Shown piece by piece: positions 24,616 through 32,613 of a DNA stretch of 36,951 bases. Each line of letters starts with the position of its first letter. Positions within the stretch are counted from its first letter, which is position 1. The position numbers and the translations under genes are program-made. The notes below the pieces were generated by a model. That model did not search any database. It was not told the DNA's origin and saw only the letters and a list, made by a program, of their open reading frames with translations. This stretch comes from Hyphomicrobiales bacterium (GTDB lineage Bacteria; Pseudomonadota; Alphaproteobacteria; Rhizobiales; Xanthobacteraceae): positions 1 to 36,951 of the forward strand of contig JACESF010000042.1 in the NCBI GenBank assembly GCA_013911975.1. The letters are read 5' to 3'.

Positions 24616-27117
24616 GTGTCGGGGGTGGAACAGCGCAGCGAAGCCTTCCAGGAGGCGGCCGTGGCGAGCTTCGTGAGCGGCTATGCCACCTTGCCGGGCA
24701 TCCGCGACGAGATGATGGATGCCGAGGGGCGCCCGCGCGCCCACTGGGTGCCCTTCCTCGCCGCCCTGGGCGAACTCGGCCCGGAGGAACTGCGCCGCCG
24801 CTTCGGGGCCGCCGACCGCTATCTGAAGGATTCCGGCGTCTTCTACCGCGTCTATGACGACGGGGGCGGGCGCGAGCGGTCCTGGGCGCTGAGCCATATC
24901 CCGCTGCTCATCGACAAGGCGGATTGGGAGGGCCTCGCCAGCGGCCTCGCCGAGCGGGCCGAGCTTCTCGACCGCCTTCTGGCCGATCTCTACGGGCCCG
25001 CGGACGTGGTGCGCGACGGCGCGCTGCCGGCGGCGGCGGTGGCGGGCAGCCCCGAATTCCTGCGTCCGCTGGTGCATGTGAAGCCGCGCGGCGGGCGTTT
25101 CCTGCGGTTCTACGCCGCCGATGTGGGACGGGCGCCGGACGGGCGCTGGTGGGTCCTGTCGGACCGCACCCAGGCGCCGTCGGGCGCAGGCTATGCCCTT
25201 GAGAACCGCCTCGCGCTCAGCCGCGCCCTGCCGGACGTGTCCCGCACCATGCGCATGGAGCGCCTCGCGGGATTCTTCCAGGCGTTCCGCACCTCCCTAC
25301 TGAAACTCGACCGGACCGGCGAGGGCCGCATCGGGCTGCTCACCCCCGGCCCGCTGAACGAGACCTATTTCGAGCACGCGCTGCTCGCGCGCTATCTCGG
25401 CTTCCTGCTGGTGGAGGGCGAGGACCTCACGGTGCGCGGCGATTCGCTCTTCGTGCGCACGGTGGCGGGCCTGCGGCGCCTCGACGTGGTGGTGCGGCGC
25501 CTCGATTCCGACTTCACCGACCCGCTGGAACTGAACGCCCGCTCGCGCCTCGGCGTGCCCGGCCTCGTCCATGCGGTGCGCTCGGGGCGGGCGGTGCTCG
25601 CCAATGCGCTCGGCTCCGGCCTCGTGGAGGCGCCCGCGCTCATGGCCTTCCTGCCGCGCCTCGCCACCCATGTGCTGGGGCGCGGCCTCGCCTTGCCGCA
25701 TGTGGGCACTTGGTGGTGCGGGCAGGAGGCGGAGCGCACCCAGGTGACGGACCACCTGGACAGCCTCGTCATCGCCCCCGCCTTCGGCACGCCGGTTGCC
25801 GGCCTGCCGTTCCAGAGTTCGGCGCTCGGCGCGGACCTCGGGGCGGCGGACCGGCGCAAGCTCTACGGCCTTTTGGCGCGGCGGGGGGCGGACCTCGTCG
25901 GCCAGGACGTGGCGCGCCTCTCCACCATGCCCGTGTGGACCGGCTCGCGCCTGGAGCCGCGCCCCTTCGTGCTGCGCGTCTTCCTCGCCGCCACCGAGGA
26001 CGGCTGGAGCGTGATGCCGGGCGGCTTCTGCCGCATCTCGGAGAATCTCGACGCCCGCGCCTTCTCCATCCAGCGCGGCGATCGCTCGGCGGACGTCTGG
26101 GTCCTCGCCGACAGCGACGTGGTGAGCACCACGCTCCTGCCGACCCCGGACAATGTGCGGGTGCGCCGCTCCTCCGGCACGCTGCCGAGCCGCGCGGCCG
26201 ACAATCTCTTCTGGCTGGGGCGCTATCTGGAGCGGGCGGAGGCGACGCTGCGCCTCGTGCGGGCCCTGGTGGGCCGTCTCGCGGAGACCGAGCCCGCCTC
26301 CAGCCCGCTTGTGACGCGCCTGCTGACGCTGCTGTCCGCCTGGGGCGCCATGCCCCGCGACCTCGCCCGCGCGACGCCGGGGCGCTATGCGGTGGCGGCC
26401 CTCACCCGCCACGACCTGCCCGGCGCCCTGCCGCAACTGGTGAAGAACGCCCGGGCGGCGGCCTCGGTGATCCGCGACCGATTCTCGCCCGACGCGTGGC
26501 GCGCGCTGGTGGACCTGGAAGCCTGCGTGGACGCGCCCGTGCCCACGTCCCCCTCCGAGGCGGACGCCCATGAGCGGGCGGATTCGGCGCTGCGCATCGT
26601 CGCGGCCTTCTCGGGCCTCGCCAGCGAGAACATGAACCGGCTGACCGGCTGGCGCTTCCTGGAAATGGGGCGGCGCATCGAGCGCTCCATCTCCCTCATG
26701 CGCTTCGTGCGCACCTTCGGCGAGCCGGGCGCGCCGCAGGGCGCGCTCAACGTGCTTCTTCAGTTGGCCGACAGCCAGATCACCTATCGCAGCCGCTATG
26801 TGATGATGGAGGCGCGCGGGCCGGTCCTGGACCTCGTCCTGCTGGACCCGGACAATCCGCGCTCCTTCGCCTTCCAGGTGGCGCGCATGGGCGCGCACCT
26901 GAAGGTGCTGCCGGGCCGCGACCCGGACGAGCCGCCGCCCTTCTCGGAGCGGATCGTGGCGCGCATGCAGGCGGACCTGACCGCCTCCAACGCCGACAGC
27001 TTCGACCTCGCGGACTTCGACGCCCTGGAGAACGACCTCATGCTCCTGTCGGACGAGGTCTCGGCGCACTATTTCATCCAGGAATCCGCCAGCGACGTCT
27101 GGCCGGGACAGATCTAG
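24616..27117 (+). CDS. Circularly permuted ATP-grasp ligase fused to an alpha-E domain
   Basis: 833 residues from GTG 24616. The circularly permuted type 2 ATP-grasp region (about 25-505) contains the conserved YLKDSGVFYRVYDDGG, HVKPRGGRFLRFYAADVGR, WWVLSDRTQAPSGAGYALENR, LTPGPLNETYFEHALLARYLG, VRRLDSDFTDPLELN and MPGGFCRISEN. The alpha-E region (about 523-825) starts LPSRAADNLFWLGRYLERAEAT and is all-helical, with the repeated GRRIERSISLMRF pattern. ATP-grasp enzymes form C-N bonds through acyl-phosphates; the permuted class is predicted to ligate peptides. The alpha-E role is unknown. In many genomes these are two neighbouring genes; here they are one chain. The stop is three bases before the next ATG. 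Confidence 0.92.
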   Translation: MSGVEQRSEAFQEAAVASFVSGYATLPGIRDEMMDAEGRPRAHWVPFLAALGELGPEELRRRFGAADRYLKDSGVFYRVYDDGGGRERSWALSHIPLLIDKADWEGLASGLAERAELLDRLLADLYGPADVVRDGALPAAAVAGSPEFLRPLVHVKPRGGRFLRFYAADVGRAPDGRWWVLSDRTQAPSGAGYALENRLALSRALPDVSRTMRMERLAGFFQAFRTSLLKLDRTGEGRIGLLTPGPLNETYFEHALLARYLGFLLVEGEDLTVRGDSLFVRTVAGLRRLDVVVRRLDSDFTDPLELNARSRLGVPGLVHAVRSGRAVLANALGSGLVEAPALMAFLPRLATHVLGRGLALPHVGTWWCGQEAERTQVTDHLDSLVIAPAFGTPVAGLPFQSSALGADLGAADRRKLYGLLARRGADLVGQDVARLSTMPVWTGSRLEPRPFVLRVFLAATEDGWSVMPGGFCRISENLDARAFSIQRGDRSADVWVLADSDVVSTTLLPTPDNVRVRRSSGTLPSRAADNLFWLGRYLERAEATLRLVRALVGRLAETEPASSPLVTRLLTLLSAWGAMPRDLARATPGRYAVAALTRHDLPGALPQLVKNARAAASVIRDRFSPDAWRALVDLEACVDAPVPTSPSEADAHERADSALRIVAAFSGLASENMNRLTGWRFLEMGRRIERSISLMRFVRTFGEPGAPQGALNVLLQLADSQITYRSRYVMMEARGPVLDLVLLDPDNPRSFAFQVARMGAHLKVLPGRDPDEPPPFSERIVARMQADLTASNADSFDLADFDALENDLMLLSDEVSAHYFIQESASDVWPGQI

Positions 27118-27120
27118 GCC

Positions 27121-28029
27121 ATGCTCTACGACATCCGGCAGACCACCACCTACACCTATGGCGCGCCCGTGCGGGCCGCGCGGCAGGTGCTGCGCATGAC
27201 GCCGGTGGACCAGGGCGTCCACCAGCATGTCATCGCCCACATGCTGGACACCAAGCCCGCGCCCAGCGAGATCGAGCATGCCGAGGACTTCTTCGGCAAC
27301 GCCATCTGCTACGTGACCTTCGACACGCCCCATGAGCGGCTGGAAATTTCCATGCGGGCACGGATCGACGTGCATCCCCTCGTGCTGCCGGATCCCCTGG
27401 AGACCCCCATGGTGGACACGGTCCGGGCCGAGGCCCTCGGCTCCTTCGACCTGTCGCCGGCCTCGCCCGTGCACGGCCTGTTCTCCACCCGCTCCGTGCC
27501 GTTCGACCCGGTCATCACGGAATGGGTGGGGGAAAGCTGCCCGCCCGACCGGCCGGTGCTTGCCGCCGCGCTGGAGGTGATGCACCGCATCAAGGACGAG
27601 TTCACCTACCAGCCCGGCGCCACCGACGTGACGACGCTTCCCTCGGAGGCGTTCGCGGCGAAGCGGGGCGTCTGCCAGGACTTCGCCCATGTGATGATCG
27701 CGGGGCTGCGGGGCATGGGCATTCCGGCCCGCTACGTCTCGGGCTATCTGCGCACCGTGCCGCCGCCGGGCCAGCCGCGCCTCTCGGGCGCCGACGCGAC
27801 CCATGCCTGGGTGGACGTGTGGTGCGGCGCGCAGGCCGGCTGGATCGGCCTCGATCCCACCAACGCCATTCCGGCCGGCGAGGACCACATCATCCTCGCC
27901 GTGGGCCGCGACTATGCGGACGTGTCCCCCGTGGACGGCGTCATCGTGGCATCGGGAGACCACATGCTCGCGGTGGGCGTGGACGTGATCCCCGTGGAGC
28001 GCCCCCAGGCGGAGGCACCCGCCTCGTGA
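27121..28029 (+). CDS. Transglutaminase-like cysteine protease-fold protein
   Basis: 302 residues, starting three bases after the ATP-grasp stop, so it is co-transcribed and probably coupled. The N-terminal beta domain (DIRQTTTYTYGAPVRAARQVLRMTP) resembles that of the protein at 20898. The core triad is C185 (KRGVCQDFAHVMI), H228 (ATHAWVDV) and D245 (GLDPTNAI). The conserved RYVSGYLRT and WIGLDPTN blocks are present. No signal peptide. Such proteins cleave or transfer amide bonds; the partner ligase suggests that this one trims or processes the ligated peptide (inference). It is the last gene of the locus; the next gene is convergent, seven bases away. Confidence 0.92.
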   Translation: MLYDIRQTTTYTYGAPVRAARQVLRMTPVDQGVHQHVIAHMLDTKPAPSEIEHAEDFFGNAICYVTFDTPHERLEISMRARIDVHPLVLPDPLETPMVDTVRAEALGSFDLSPASPVHGLFSTRSVPFDPVITEWVGESCPPDRPVLAAALEVMHRIKDEFTYQPGATDVTTLPSEAFAAKRGVCQDFAHVMIAGLRGMGIPARYVSGYLRTVPPPGQPRLSGADATHAWVDVWCGAQAGWIGLDPTNAIPAGEDHIILAVGRDYADVSPVDGVIVASGDHMLAVGVDVIPVERPQAEAPAS

Positions 28030-28035
28030 GGGCGC

Positions 28036-29358
28036 TCATGCCGGTCCCATGACGTAGTCCGGCAGCCAGGTCGCGATCTGGGGAAACAGGCAGAGAATGA
28101 CGATGCCCAGGATCATGGCCATCACATAGGGGAAGGAGCCCCATAGCACCTCCTCCGTCCGCACCTGCGGCGCGATGGCATTGACCACGAACAGGTTCAG
28201 GCCCACCGGCGGCGTGATGAGGCCGATCTCCATGTTGATGGTGAGGATGACCGCGAACCAATAGGGATCGAAGCCCGAGGAGACGATGATCGGATAGAGC
28301 AGCGGGGCCGACATCACGATGATGGCGACCGGCGGCAGGAACATGCCGGCCACGAGCAGGAAGATGTTGATGAGGCCCATCAGCACCCAGCGGTTCACGT
28401 CCAGGCCCGCGATGCTTGCGGCCACGCTCTGCGTGATGAACAGCGAGGACAGGGCGAAGGCGAACAATTCCGCAGAGGCCATGATCATCATGATCATGAC
28501 GCTCTCGCGCATGGTCGAGGAGAAGATCTCCAGGATCGGGCCGGGCCGGAACAGCCGGTACATGATGATGACGACGCCCAGCGTCAGGAACGCGCCCGCG
28601 CCTGCCGCCTCGGAGGGGGTCGCGACGCCGCCATAAAGCACATAGAGCGTGCCGAGGATGATGATGAGGAAGGGCAGGACGCGGGGCAGGGCGGAGAGCT
28701 TCTGCCCGAACGAATAGCGTATCCCCTTGTCGTCGAAGCGGAAGTTCTTGCGTTTACAGTCGAACAGCGACCAGGCCATGAACATGGCGGTCAGCATCAG
28801 CCCTGGCCCGACGCCGGCCAGGAACAGGCGGCCGATGGACGTCTCGGTGGCGATGCCGTAGACGATCATGGTGACGGAAGGCGGGATGAGGATGCCGAGC
28901 GTCCCGCCCGCGCAGATGGACCCGGTCGCGACGGACGCGGGGTATCCGCGCTTCAGCATCTCCGGGATGCCCATTTTGCCGATCGCCGCGCAGGTGGCGG
29001 GGCTGGAGCCCGTCATGCCCGCGAAAATGGCGCAGGCGCCGATATTCGACAGGACCAGCCCTCCGGGCACCCGGTTCAGCCAGCGGTCGAGGGCCTCGTA
29101 GAGGTCGCGTCCCGCAGGTGTCGCGGCGACCGCCGCGCCCATGAGGACGAACATGGGGATCGAGACGTAGGCCAGGTTGGCGATGCCGGCGAACATGGTT
29201 TCCGCCAGCACCTCGAACACGCCAATCCCATTGGCGATGAGCAGGCCGCCGATGGCCGAGAGGCCGAGCGCAAAGGCGATGGGCATGCCCGTGGCGAGCA
29301 GCAGGAGCAGAAGGCCGACCACCAGGAAGCCGGCCAAGGCAGGGGACAGAGCAATCAT
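28036..29358 (-). CDS. matM: TRAP transporter large permease (DctM type), probable malonate uptake subunit MatM
   Basis: 440 residues from the ATG at 29358, which overlaps the stop of the small permease gene (ATGA). A longer open frame to 29493 lies over that gene and is not the start. About twelve membrane segments; family marks are FAGMTGSSPATCAAIGKMGIPEML, GGTLGILIPPSVTMIVYG, GGVATPSEAAGAGAFL and the C-terminal NMEIGLITPPVGLNLFV. With the small subunit it drives sodium- or proton-coupled uptake of a carboxylate handed over by the binding protein. Placement after matA-matB-matP makes malonate the likely substrate, as in the Sinorhizobium meliloti matPQMAB system; the specificity itself is inference. 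Confidence 0.93.
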   Translation of the reverse strand: MIALSPALAGFLVVGLLLLLLATGMPIAFALGLSAIGGLLIANGIGVFEVLAETMFAGIANLAYVSIPMFVLMGAAVAATPAGRDLYEALDRWLNRVPGGLVLSNIGACAIFAGMTGSSPATCAAIGKMGIPEMLKRGYPASVATGSICAGGTLGILIPPSVTMIVYGIATETSIGRLFLAGVGPGLMLTAMFMAWSLFDCKRKNFRFDDKGIRYSFGQKLSALPRVLPFLIIILGTLYVLYGGVATPSEAAGAGAFLTLGVVIIMYRLFRPGPILEIFSSTMRESVMIMMIMASAELFAFALSSLFITQSVAASIAGLDVNRWVLMGLINIFLLVAGMFLPPVAIIVMSAPLLYPIIVSSGFDPYWFAVILTINMEIGLITPPVGLNLFVVNAIAPQVRTEEVLWGSFPYVMAMILGIVILCLFPQIATWLPDYVMGPA

Positions 29359-29855
29359 GCGACGTCTCCGTGGCTGCCGTTCAACCGCCGCACGATTTCG
29401 GCAACATATTGAAGGGAAAGAAGAAGAAAGCCGACCGGCAAGGGCAGCAAAGGCACCCAGAGCACGATCGCGGCCACCGAGGAGGTGCGCCACTCGTTCA
29501 CGTAAGCTTCGTGGAAGAAAAGCAGGCTTGCCACCGTCATGGCGAGGCAGAACACGAGCCCGAGCAGAGCGCCCGCAAGGCCCAGCGCACGGCGTAAGGG
29601 CGGGGCGACCATCAGTTCGATCACGTCCACGCCCACATGGCCGCGCGTCAGCAGCACATAGGGGGCGCCGAGAAAGACCGCGGCCGTGGCGCTGAACACC
29701 ACGAAATCCGTCTGCCAGATCGTGGGTGCGCGGAAGGCGTAGCGCAGGAAGATCATCTCCACCGTCACGATCATGGCGGCGGCCAGGAGCAGGCCGGCGA
29801 CGATCGCCGCAGCCTTGGACAACGTGTCTACGGAATACAGGAACGCGCGCAGCAT
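29355..29855 (-). CDS. matQ: TRAP transporter small permease (DctQ type), probable MatQ
   Basis: 166 residues from the ATG at 29855, which has GGAGA seven bases upstream; starts further out (29906) would run into the hairpin after the binding-protein gene. Four membrane segments are apparent: SKAAAIVAGLLLAAAMIVTV, a second near FVVFSATAAVFLG, ALGLAGALLGLVFCLAMTVA, and IVLWVPLLPLPVGFLLL. It stabilises and cooperates with the large permease. Position between matP and matM and the ATGA overlap with matM support the assignment. Confidence 0.88.
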   Translation of the reverse strand: MLRAFLYSVDTLSKAAAIVAGLLLAAAMIVTVEMIFLRYAFRAPTIWQTDFVVFSATAAVFLGAPYVLLTRGHVGVDVIELMVAPPLRRALGLAGALLGLVFCLAMTVASLLFFHEAYVNEWRTSSVAAIVLWVPLLPLPVGFLLLSLQYVAEIVRRLNGSHGDVA

Positions 29856-29892
29856 CAAGCAGTCTCCACGGGATTGCATCGGCGAGGAGAAG

Positions 29893-29921
29893 CCCTCCCC
29901 CTCCATGGAGGAGAGGGAGGG
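29893..29921. repeat. Hairpin between matP and matQ
   Basis: CCCTCC (29893-29898) pairs with GGAGGG (29916-29921) around an inner CTCCATGGAG palindrome. It lies 13 bases after the matP stop. On the operon strand it has no T-run behind it, so it more likely stabilises or attenuates the message than ends it; the T-run is on the plus strand. Confidence 0.5.
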
Positions 29922-29934
29922 TTTTAGGGATGCG

Positions 29935-30951
29935 TTATTGGACCGCGAGGGCTTTCTTGATCAGCTCGTCTCCGCCCTTCACCTTCTCGGCGAAGTTCTT
30001 GTAGGAGCTGTCCTGCGCCACCTTGAGCCAGGCGTCGTAGTCCGCGGCGGACATCTCGATGACCTCCACGTTCGCCTTCTTGAAGGTGTCCGCCAGCTTC
30101 TGGTCGCCCTTGCGCGCTTCCTGGGCGAACCACGCCTCGGCCTTCTTGCCGGCGGCGAGGATGGCTTTCTGCTGATCCGGCTTCAGGCGGTTGAACACCT
30201 GCTTGGAGATGAGGACCGGCTCATACATGAACCACAGGGCGTTGGCGCCCGGGGCGGTCAGGCACTTCACCTGCTCGAACAGTCGGTAGGAGACGAAGCT
30301 CTCCGAAGACGTATTGGTTGCGTCGAGCACGCCCGTCTGCATGCCCGAATAAATTTCGGACGAGGGCATCGAGGCAATCGACGCACCCGCCGCCGCAAGC
30401 ATCTGCTCGAAGGCAGGTCCAGCGGCGCGCGTGACTTGGCCCTTGATGGAGTCGGGCCCCTTGATGCAATCCTTCTTCGATCCGAAGGCGCCCGATAGCC
30501 AGGCATCGGCGATGACGATCGCGCCGTTATCTTCCACGATCTTCTTGATATCGGCCATGAAGGGCGAGGCGTTCAGGCGCTCGGCACGGTCGAAATTGCG
30601 CACGAGGCCGGGCATCAGGGTGACGGAGAATTGCGGCACGCGGCCGGAGGCATAGTCCAGCGGGAAGGAGGAGATATCGAGCTGCCCCTTGGTCAGCGCG
30701 CCCCACTGCTCCGCCGGCTTGAAAAGCGAAGCGCCTGGAAACACTTGGATTTTCAGCCCGACATTGGCGGCTTCCACGTCGCGGGCGATCATCTGCACCA
30801 TCTCGTCGCGCGGGTCTCCCTTGCCACCGGGAAACTGGTGCGAAGCGCGCAGCGTGATGTCCTGGGCAAGTGCGGGCGCGCCCGCACAGAGAAGCGTTGT
30901 GGCAATGGCGAAGGCGCGGCGAAAGCCGCGCACGGAAAAGCTCGACAACAT
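29935..30951 (-). CDS. matP: TRAP transporter periplasmic solute-binding protein (DctP type), probable MatP
   Basis: 338 residues with a signal peptide (AFAIATTLLCAGAPALA-Q). The start has GGAGGAA a few bases upstream. The DctP core follows: ITLRASHQFPGGKGDPRDEM, the ligand-region GQVTRAAGPAFEQMLAAAGAS, and MPSSEIYSGMQTGVLDATNTSSESFVSYRLFEQ, where the conserved Arg of the carboxylate site falls in VTRAAGP. It binds a carboxylate in the periplasm and delivers it to the MatQM permease. It is preceded by matB on the same strand with a 135-base gap containing a hairpin. Confidence 0.92.
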   Translation of the reverse strand: MLSSFSVRGFRRAFAIATTLLCAGAPALAQDITLRASHQFPGGKGDPRDEMVQMIARDVEAANVGLKIQVFPGASLFKPAEQWGALTKGQLDISSFPLDYASGRVPQFSVTLMPGLVRNFDRAERLNASPFMADIKKIVEDNGAIVIADAWLSGAFGSKKDCIKGPDSIKGQVTRAAGPAFEQMLAAAGASIASMPSSEIYSGMQTGVLDATNTSSESFVSYRLFEQVKCLTAPGANALWFMYEPVLISKQVFNRLKPDQQKAILAAGKKAEAWFAQEARKGDQKLADTFKKANVEVIEMSAADYDAWLKVAQDSSYKNFAEKVKGGDELIKKALAVQ

Positions 30952-31021
30952 ATGTTCCTCCCATATGACCGGATGGCCCCGGTCGTTCTGGCGTTTTGTC
31001 CCCGGATTGCCCGGGTTGTTC

Positions 31022-31038
31022 CGGGCCTTTTCGGCCCG
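31022..31038. repeat. Hairpin in the matB-matP gap
   Basis: CGGGCC (31022-31027) pairs with GGCCCG (31033-31038) around TTTTC, in the 135-base gap. There is no T-run on the operon strand. It may mark mRNA processing or a differential-expression point between the enzyme genes and the transporter genes. Confidence 0.4.
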
Positions 31039-31086
31039 TTTGTTTCCCGGTGGATGCCGGGGTAGAGCGGTTGGCGCCGCTCGTTC

Positions 31087-32613
31087 TTACGAAGCGGGAG
31101 TATAGATGTCTTTGTAGGTTTCACGCAGGACGTTCTTCTGAACTTTTCCCATCGTGTTTCGGGGCAGGTCTTCCGCAAAGATAATTTTCTTGGGAAGCTT
31201 GAACTTGGCAAGTCGTTCTTCGAGTGCGGCATGGATATCCGCCTCGGTGAGCGCGGCGTCCTTCGCCTTCACCACCACGGCGGTCACACCCTCGCCGAAA
31301 TCCTTGTGGGGCAGGCCGATCACCGCGCTCTCCACCACGCCCGGCAGGGCGTCGATCTCGGTCTCCACTTCCTTGGGGTAGACGTTGAAGCCGCCGGTGA
31401 TGACGAGGTCCTTGCCGCGCCCGACGATGTGCACGTAGCCGTCGCCATCCACCTTGCCGAGGTCGCCGGTGATGAAGAAGCCGTCATGGAACTCGGCGGC
31501 GGTCTTCTCGGGCATGCGCCAATAGCCCTTGAACACGTTGGGCCCCTGGACCTCGATCATGCCGATCTCGTCGGTGCCGAGCACGGCGCCGGTTTCCGGC
31601 GAGGTGATGCGCAGGCCGATGCCGGGCAGGGGGAAGCCCACCGTTCCGGCGCGCCGGTCCCCGTCATAGGGGTTGGAGGTGTTCATGCCGGTCTCGGTCA
31701 TGCCGTAGCGCTCCAGGATCGCCTGCCCCGTGCGCTCGCGGAACGCGCGGTGGGTGTCGGCGAGGAGCGGGGCGGAGCCGGAGACGAACAGGCGCATAGG
31801 GGCGGTGGCCTCGCGGGTGAGGCCGGGCTGGTCCAGAAGGCGCGTATAGAAGGTGGGCACGCCCATGAGGCTCGTGGCCTGCGGCATCAGGGAGAGGCAT
31901 TCGCGGGCGTCGAACTTCGGGCAGAAGATCATCCGCGCGCCCGCCAGCAGGATGATGTTGGTGGCTACGAACAGGCCGTGGGTGTGGAAGATGGGCAAGG
32001 CGTGGATCAGCACGTCGTCCTGGGTGAAGCGCCAATGGTCCCGCAAGGCGAGGGCGTTGGAGAGCAGATTGTCGTGGCTCATCATGGCGCCCTTGGCGCG
32101 CCCTGTTGTACCCGACGTGTAGAGGATGCCCGCAAGATCGTCCGGCCCGCGCGGGATGTCCGCGAACGCCTCCGGCAGGCCCTCGGCGGCCTGTGTGAGC
32201 GAGCCTGTGCCGTCGGCGCCCAGCGTCTCCACGCAGCCCACGCCGAGGCGCGCGGCCAGCGGGCGGGCCTCGGCCTCGATCTCGGGGCGGCAGAGGAACA
32301 GGGCCGGCTCGGCGTCGGAGAGGAAATATTCCACCTCCGCCAGGGTATAGGCGGTGTTGAGCGGCAGATAGACCGCGCCCGCCCGCAAAGCGGCGAGATA
32401 GACGGCGAGCGCCGTCCAGGACTTGTCCACCTGCACGGCCACCCGGTCCCCGGGCTTCACGCCGCGCGCCACCATCAGGTTGGCGAGGCGGCCGGAGAAG
32501 GCGAGCGCGTCGCCATAGGTCTCCATGCCGCCGCCGGGATGAAGGGCGAGGGGGGTGTCGAGGGAGGGGATGGCCGCGCGGATGGCGGAGAAGAGATGGT
32601 TCGTGTCGCTCAT
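31087..32613 (-). CDS. matB: Malonyl-CoA synthetase MatB
   Basis: 508 residues from the ATG at 32613, overlapping the matA stop (ATGA). Acyl-CoA synthetase (AMP-binding) fold: P-loop ILYTSGTTGRAKGAMMSH, the IFHTHGLFVATN block, ERYGMTETGMNTSNPYDGDRRAGTVG, the hinge TGDLGKVDGDGYVHIVGRGKDLVITGG and the C-terminal catalytic lysine in RNTMGKVQKN. The GMTETGMN and IFHTHGL wording is that of MatB and other malonate-specific ligases. It forms malonyl-CoA from malonate, ATP and CoA in the cytoplasm, feeding MatA or biosynthesis. Confidence 0.95.
   Translation of the reverse strand: MSDTNHLFSAIRAAIPSLDTPLALHPGGGMETYGDALAFSGRLANLMVARGVKPGDRVAVQVDKSWTALAVYLAALRAGAVYLPLNTAYTLAEVEYFLSDAEPALFLCRPEIEAEARPLAARLGVGCVETLGADGTGSLTQAAEGLPEAFADIPRGPDDLAGILYTSGTTGRAKGAMMSHDNLLSNALALRDHWRFTQDDVLIHALPIFHTHGLFVATNIILLAGARMIFCPKFDARECLSLMPQATSLMGVPTFYTRLLDQPGLTREATAPMRLFVSGSAPLLADTHRAFRERTGQAILERYGMTETGMNTSNPYDGDRRAGTVGFPLPGIGLRITSPETGAVLGTDEIGMIEVQGPNVFKGYWRMPEKTAAEFHDGFFITGDLGKVDGDGYVHIVGRGKDLVITGGFNVYPKEVETEIDALPGVVESAVIGLPHKDFGEGVTAVVVKAKDAALTEADIHAALEERLAKFKLPKKIIFAEDLPRNTMGKVQKNVLRETYKDIYTPAS

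Noticed and set aside
25297..27963. Minus-strand open frame of about 890 codons antisense to the ATP-grasp and transglutaminase genes
   Set aside because: It spans two plus-strand genes and has mirror-frame composition.
29359..29493. N-terminal extension of the TRAP large permease
   Set aside because: It lies over the small-permease coding region; the ATGA overlap at 29355-29358 gives a natural start.
29893..29925. Plus-strand terminator (hairpin plus TTTT)
   Set aside because: No plus-strand gene is upstream of it; it is better read as an intercistronic hairpin of the minus-strand mat operon.
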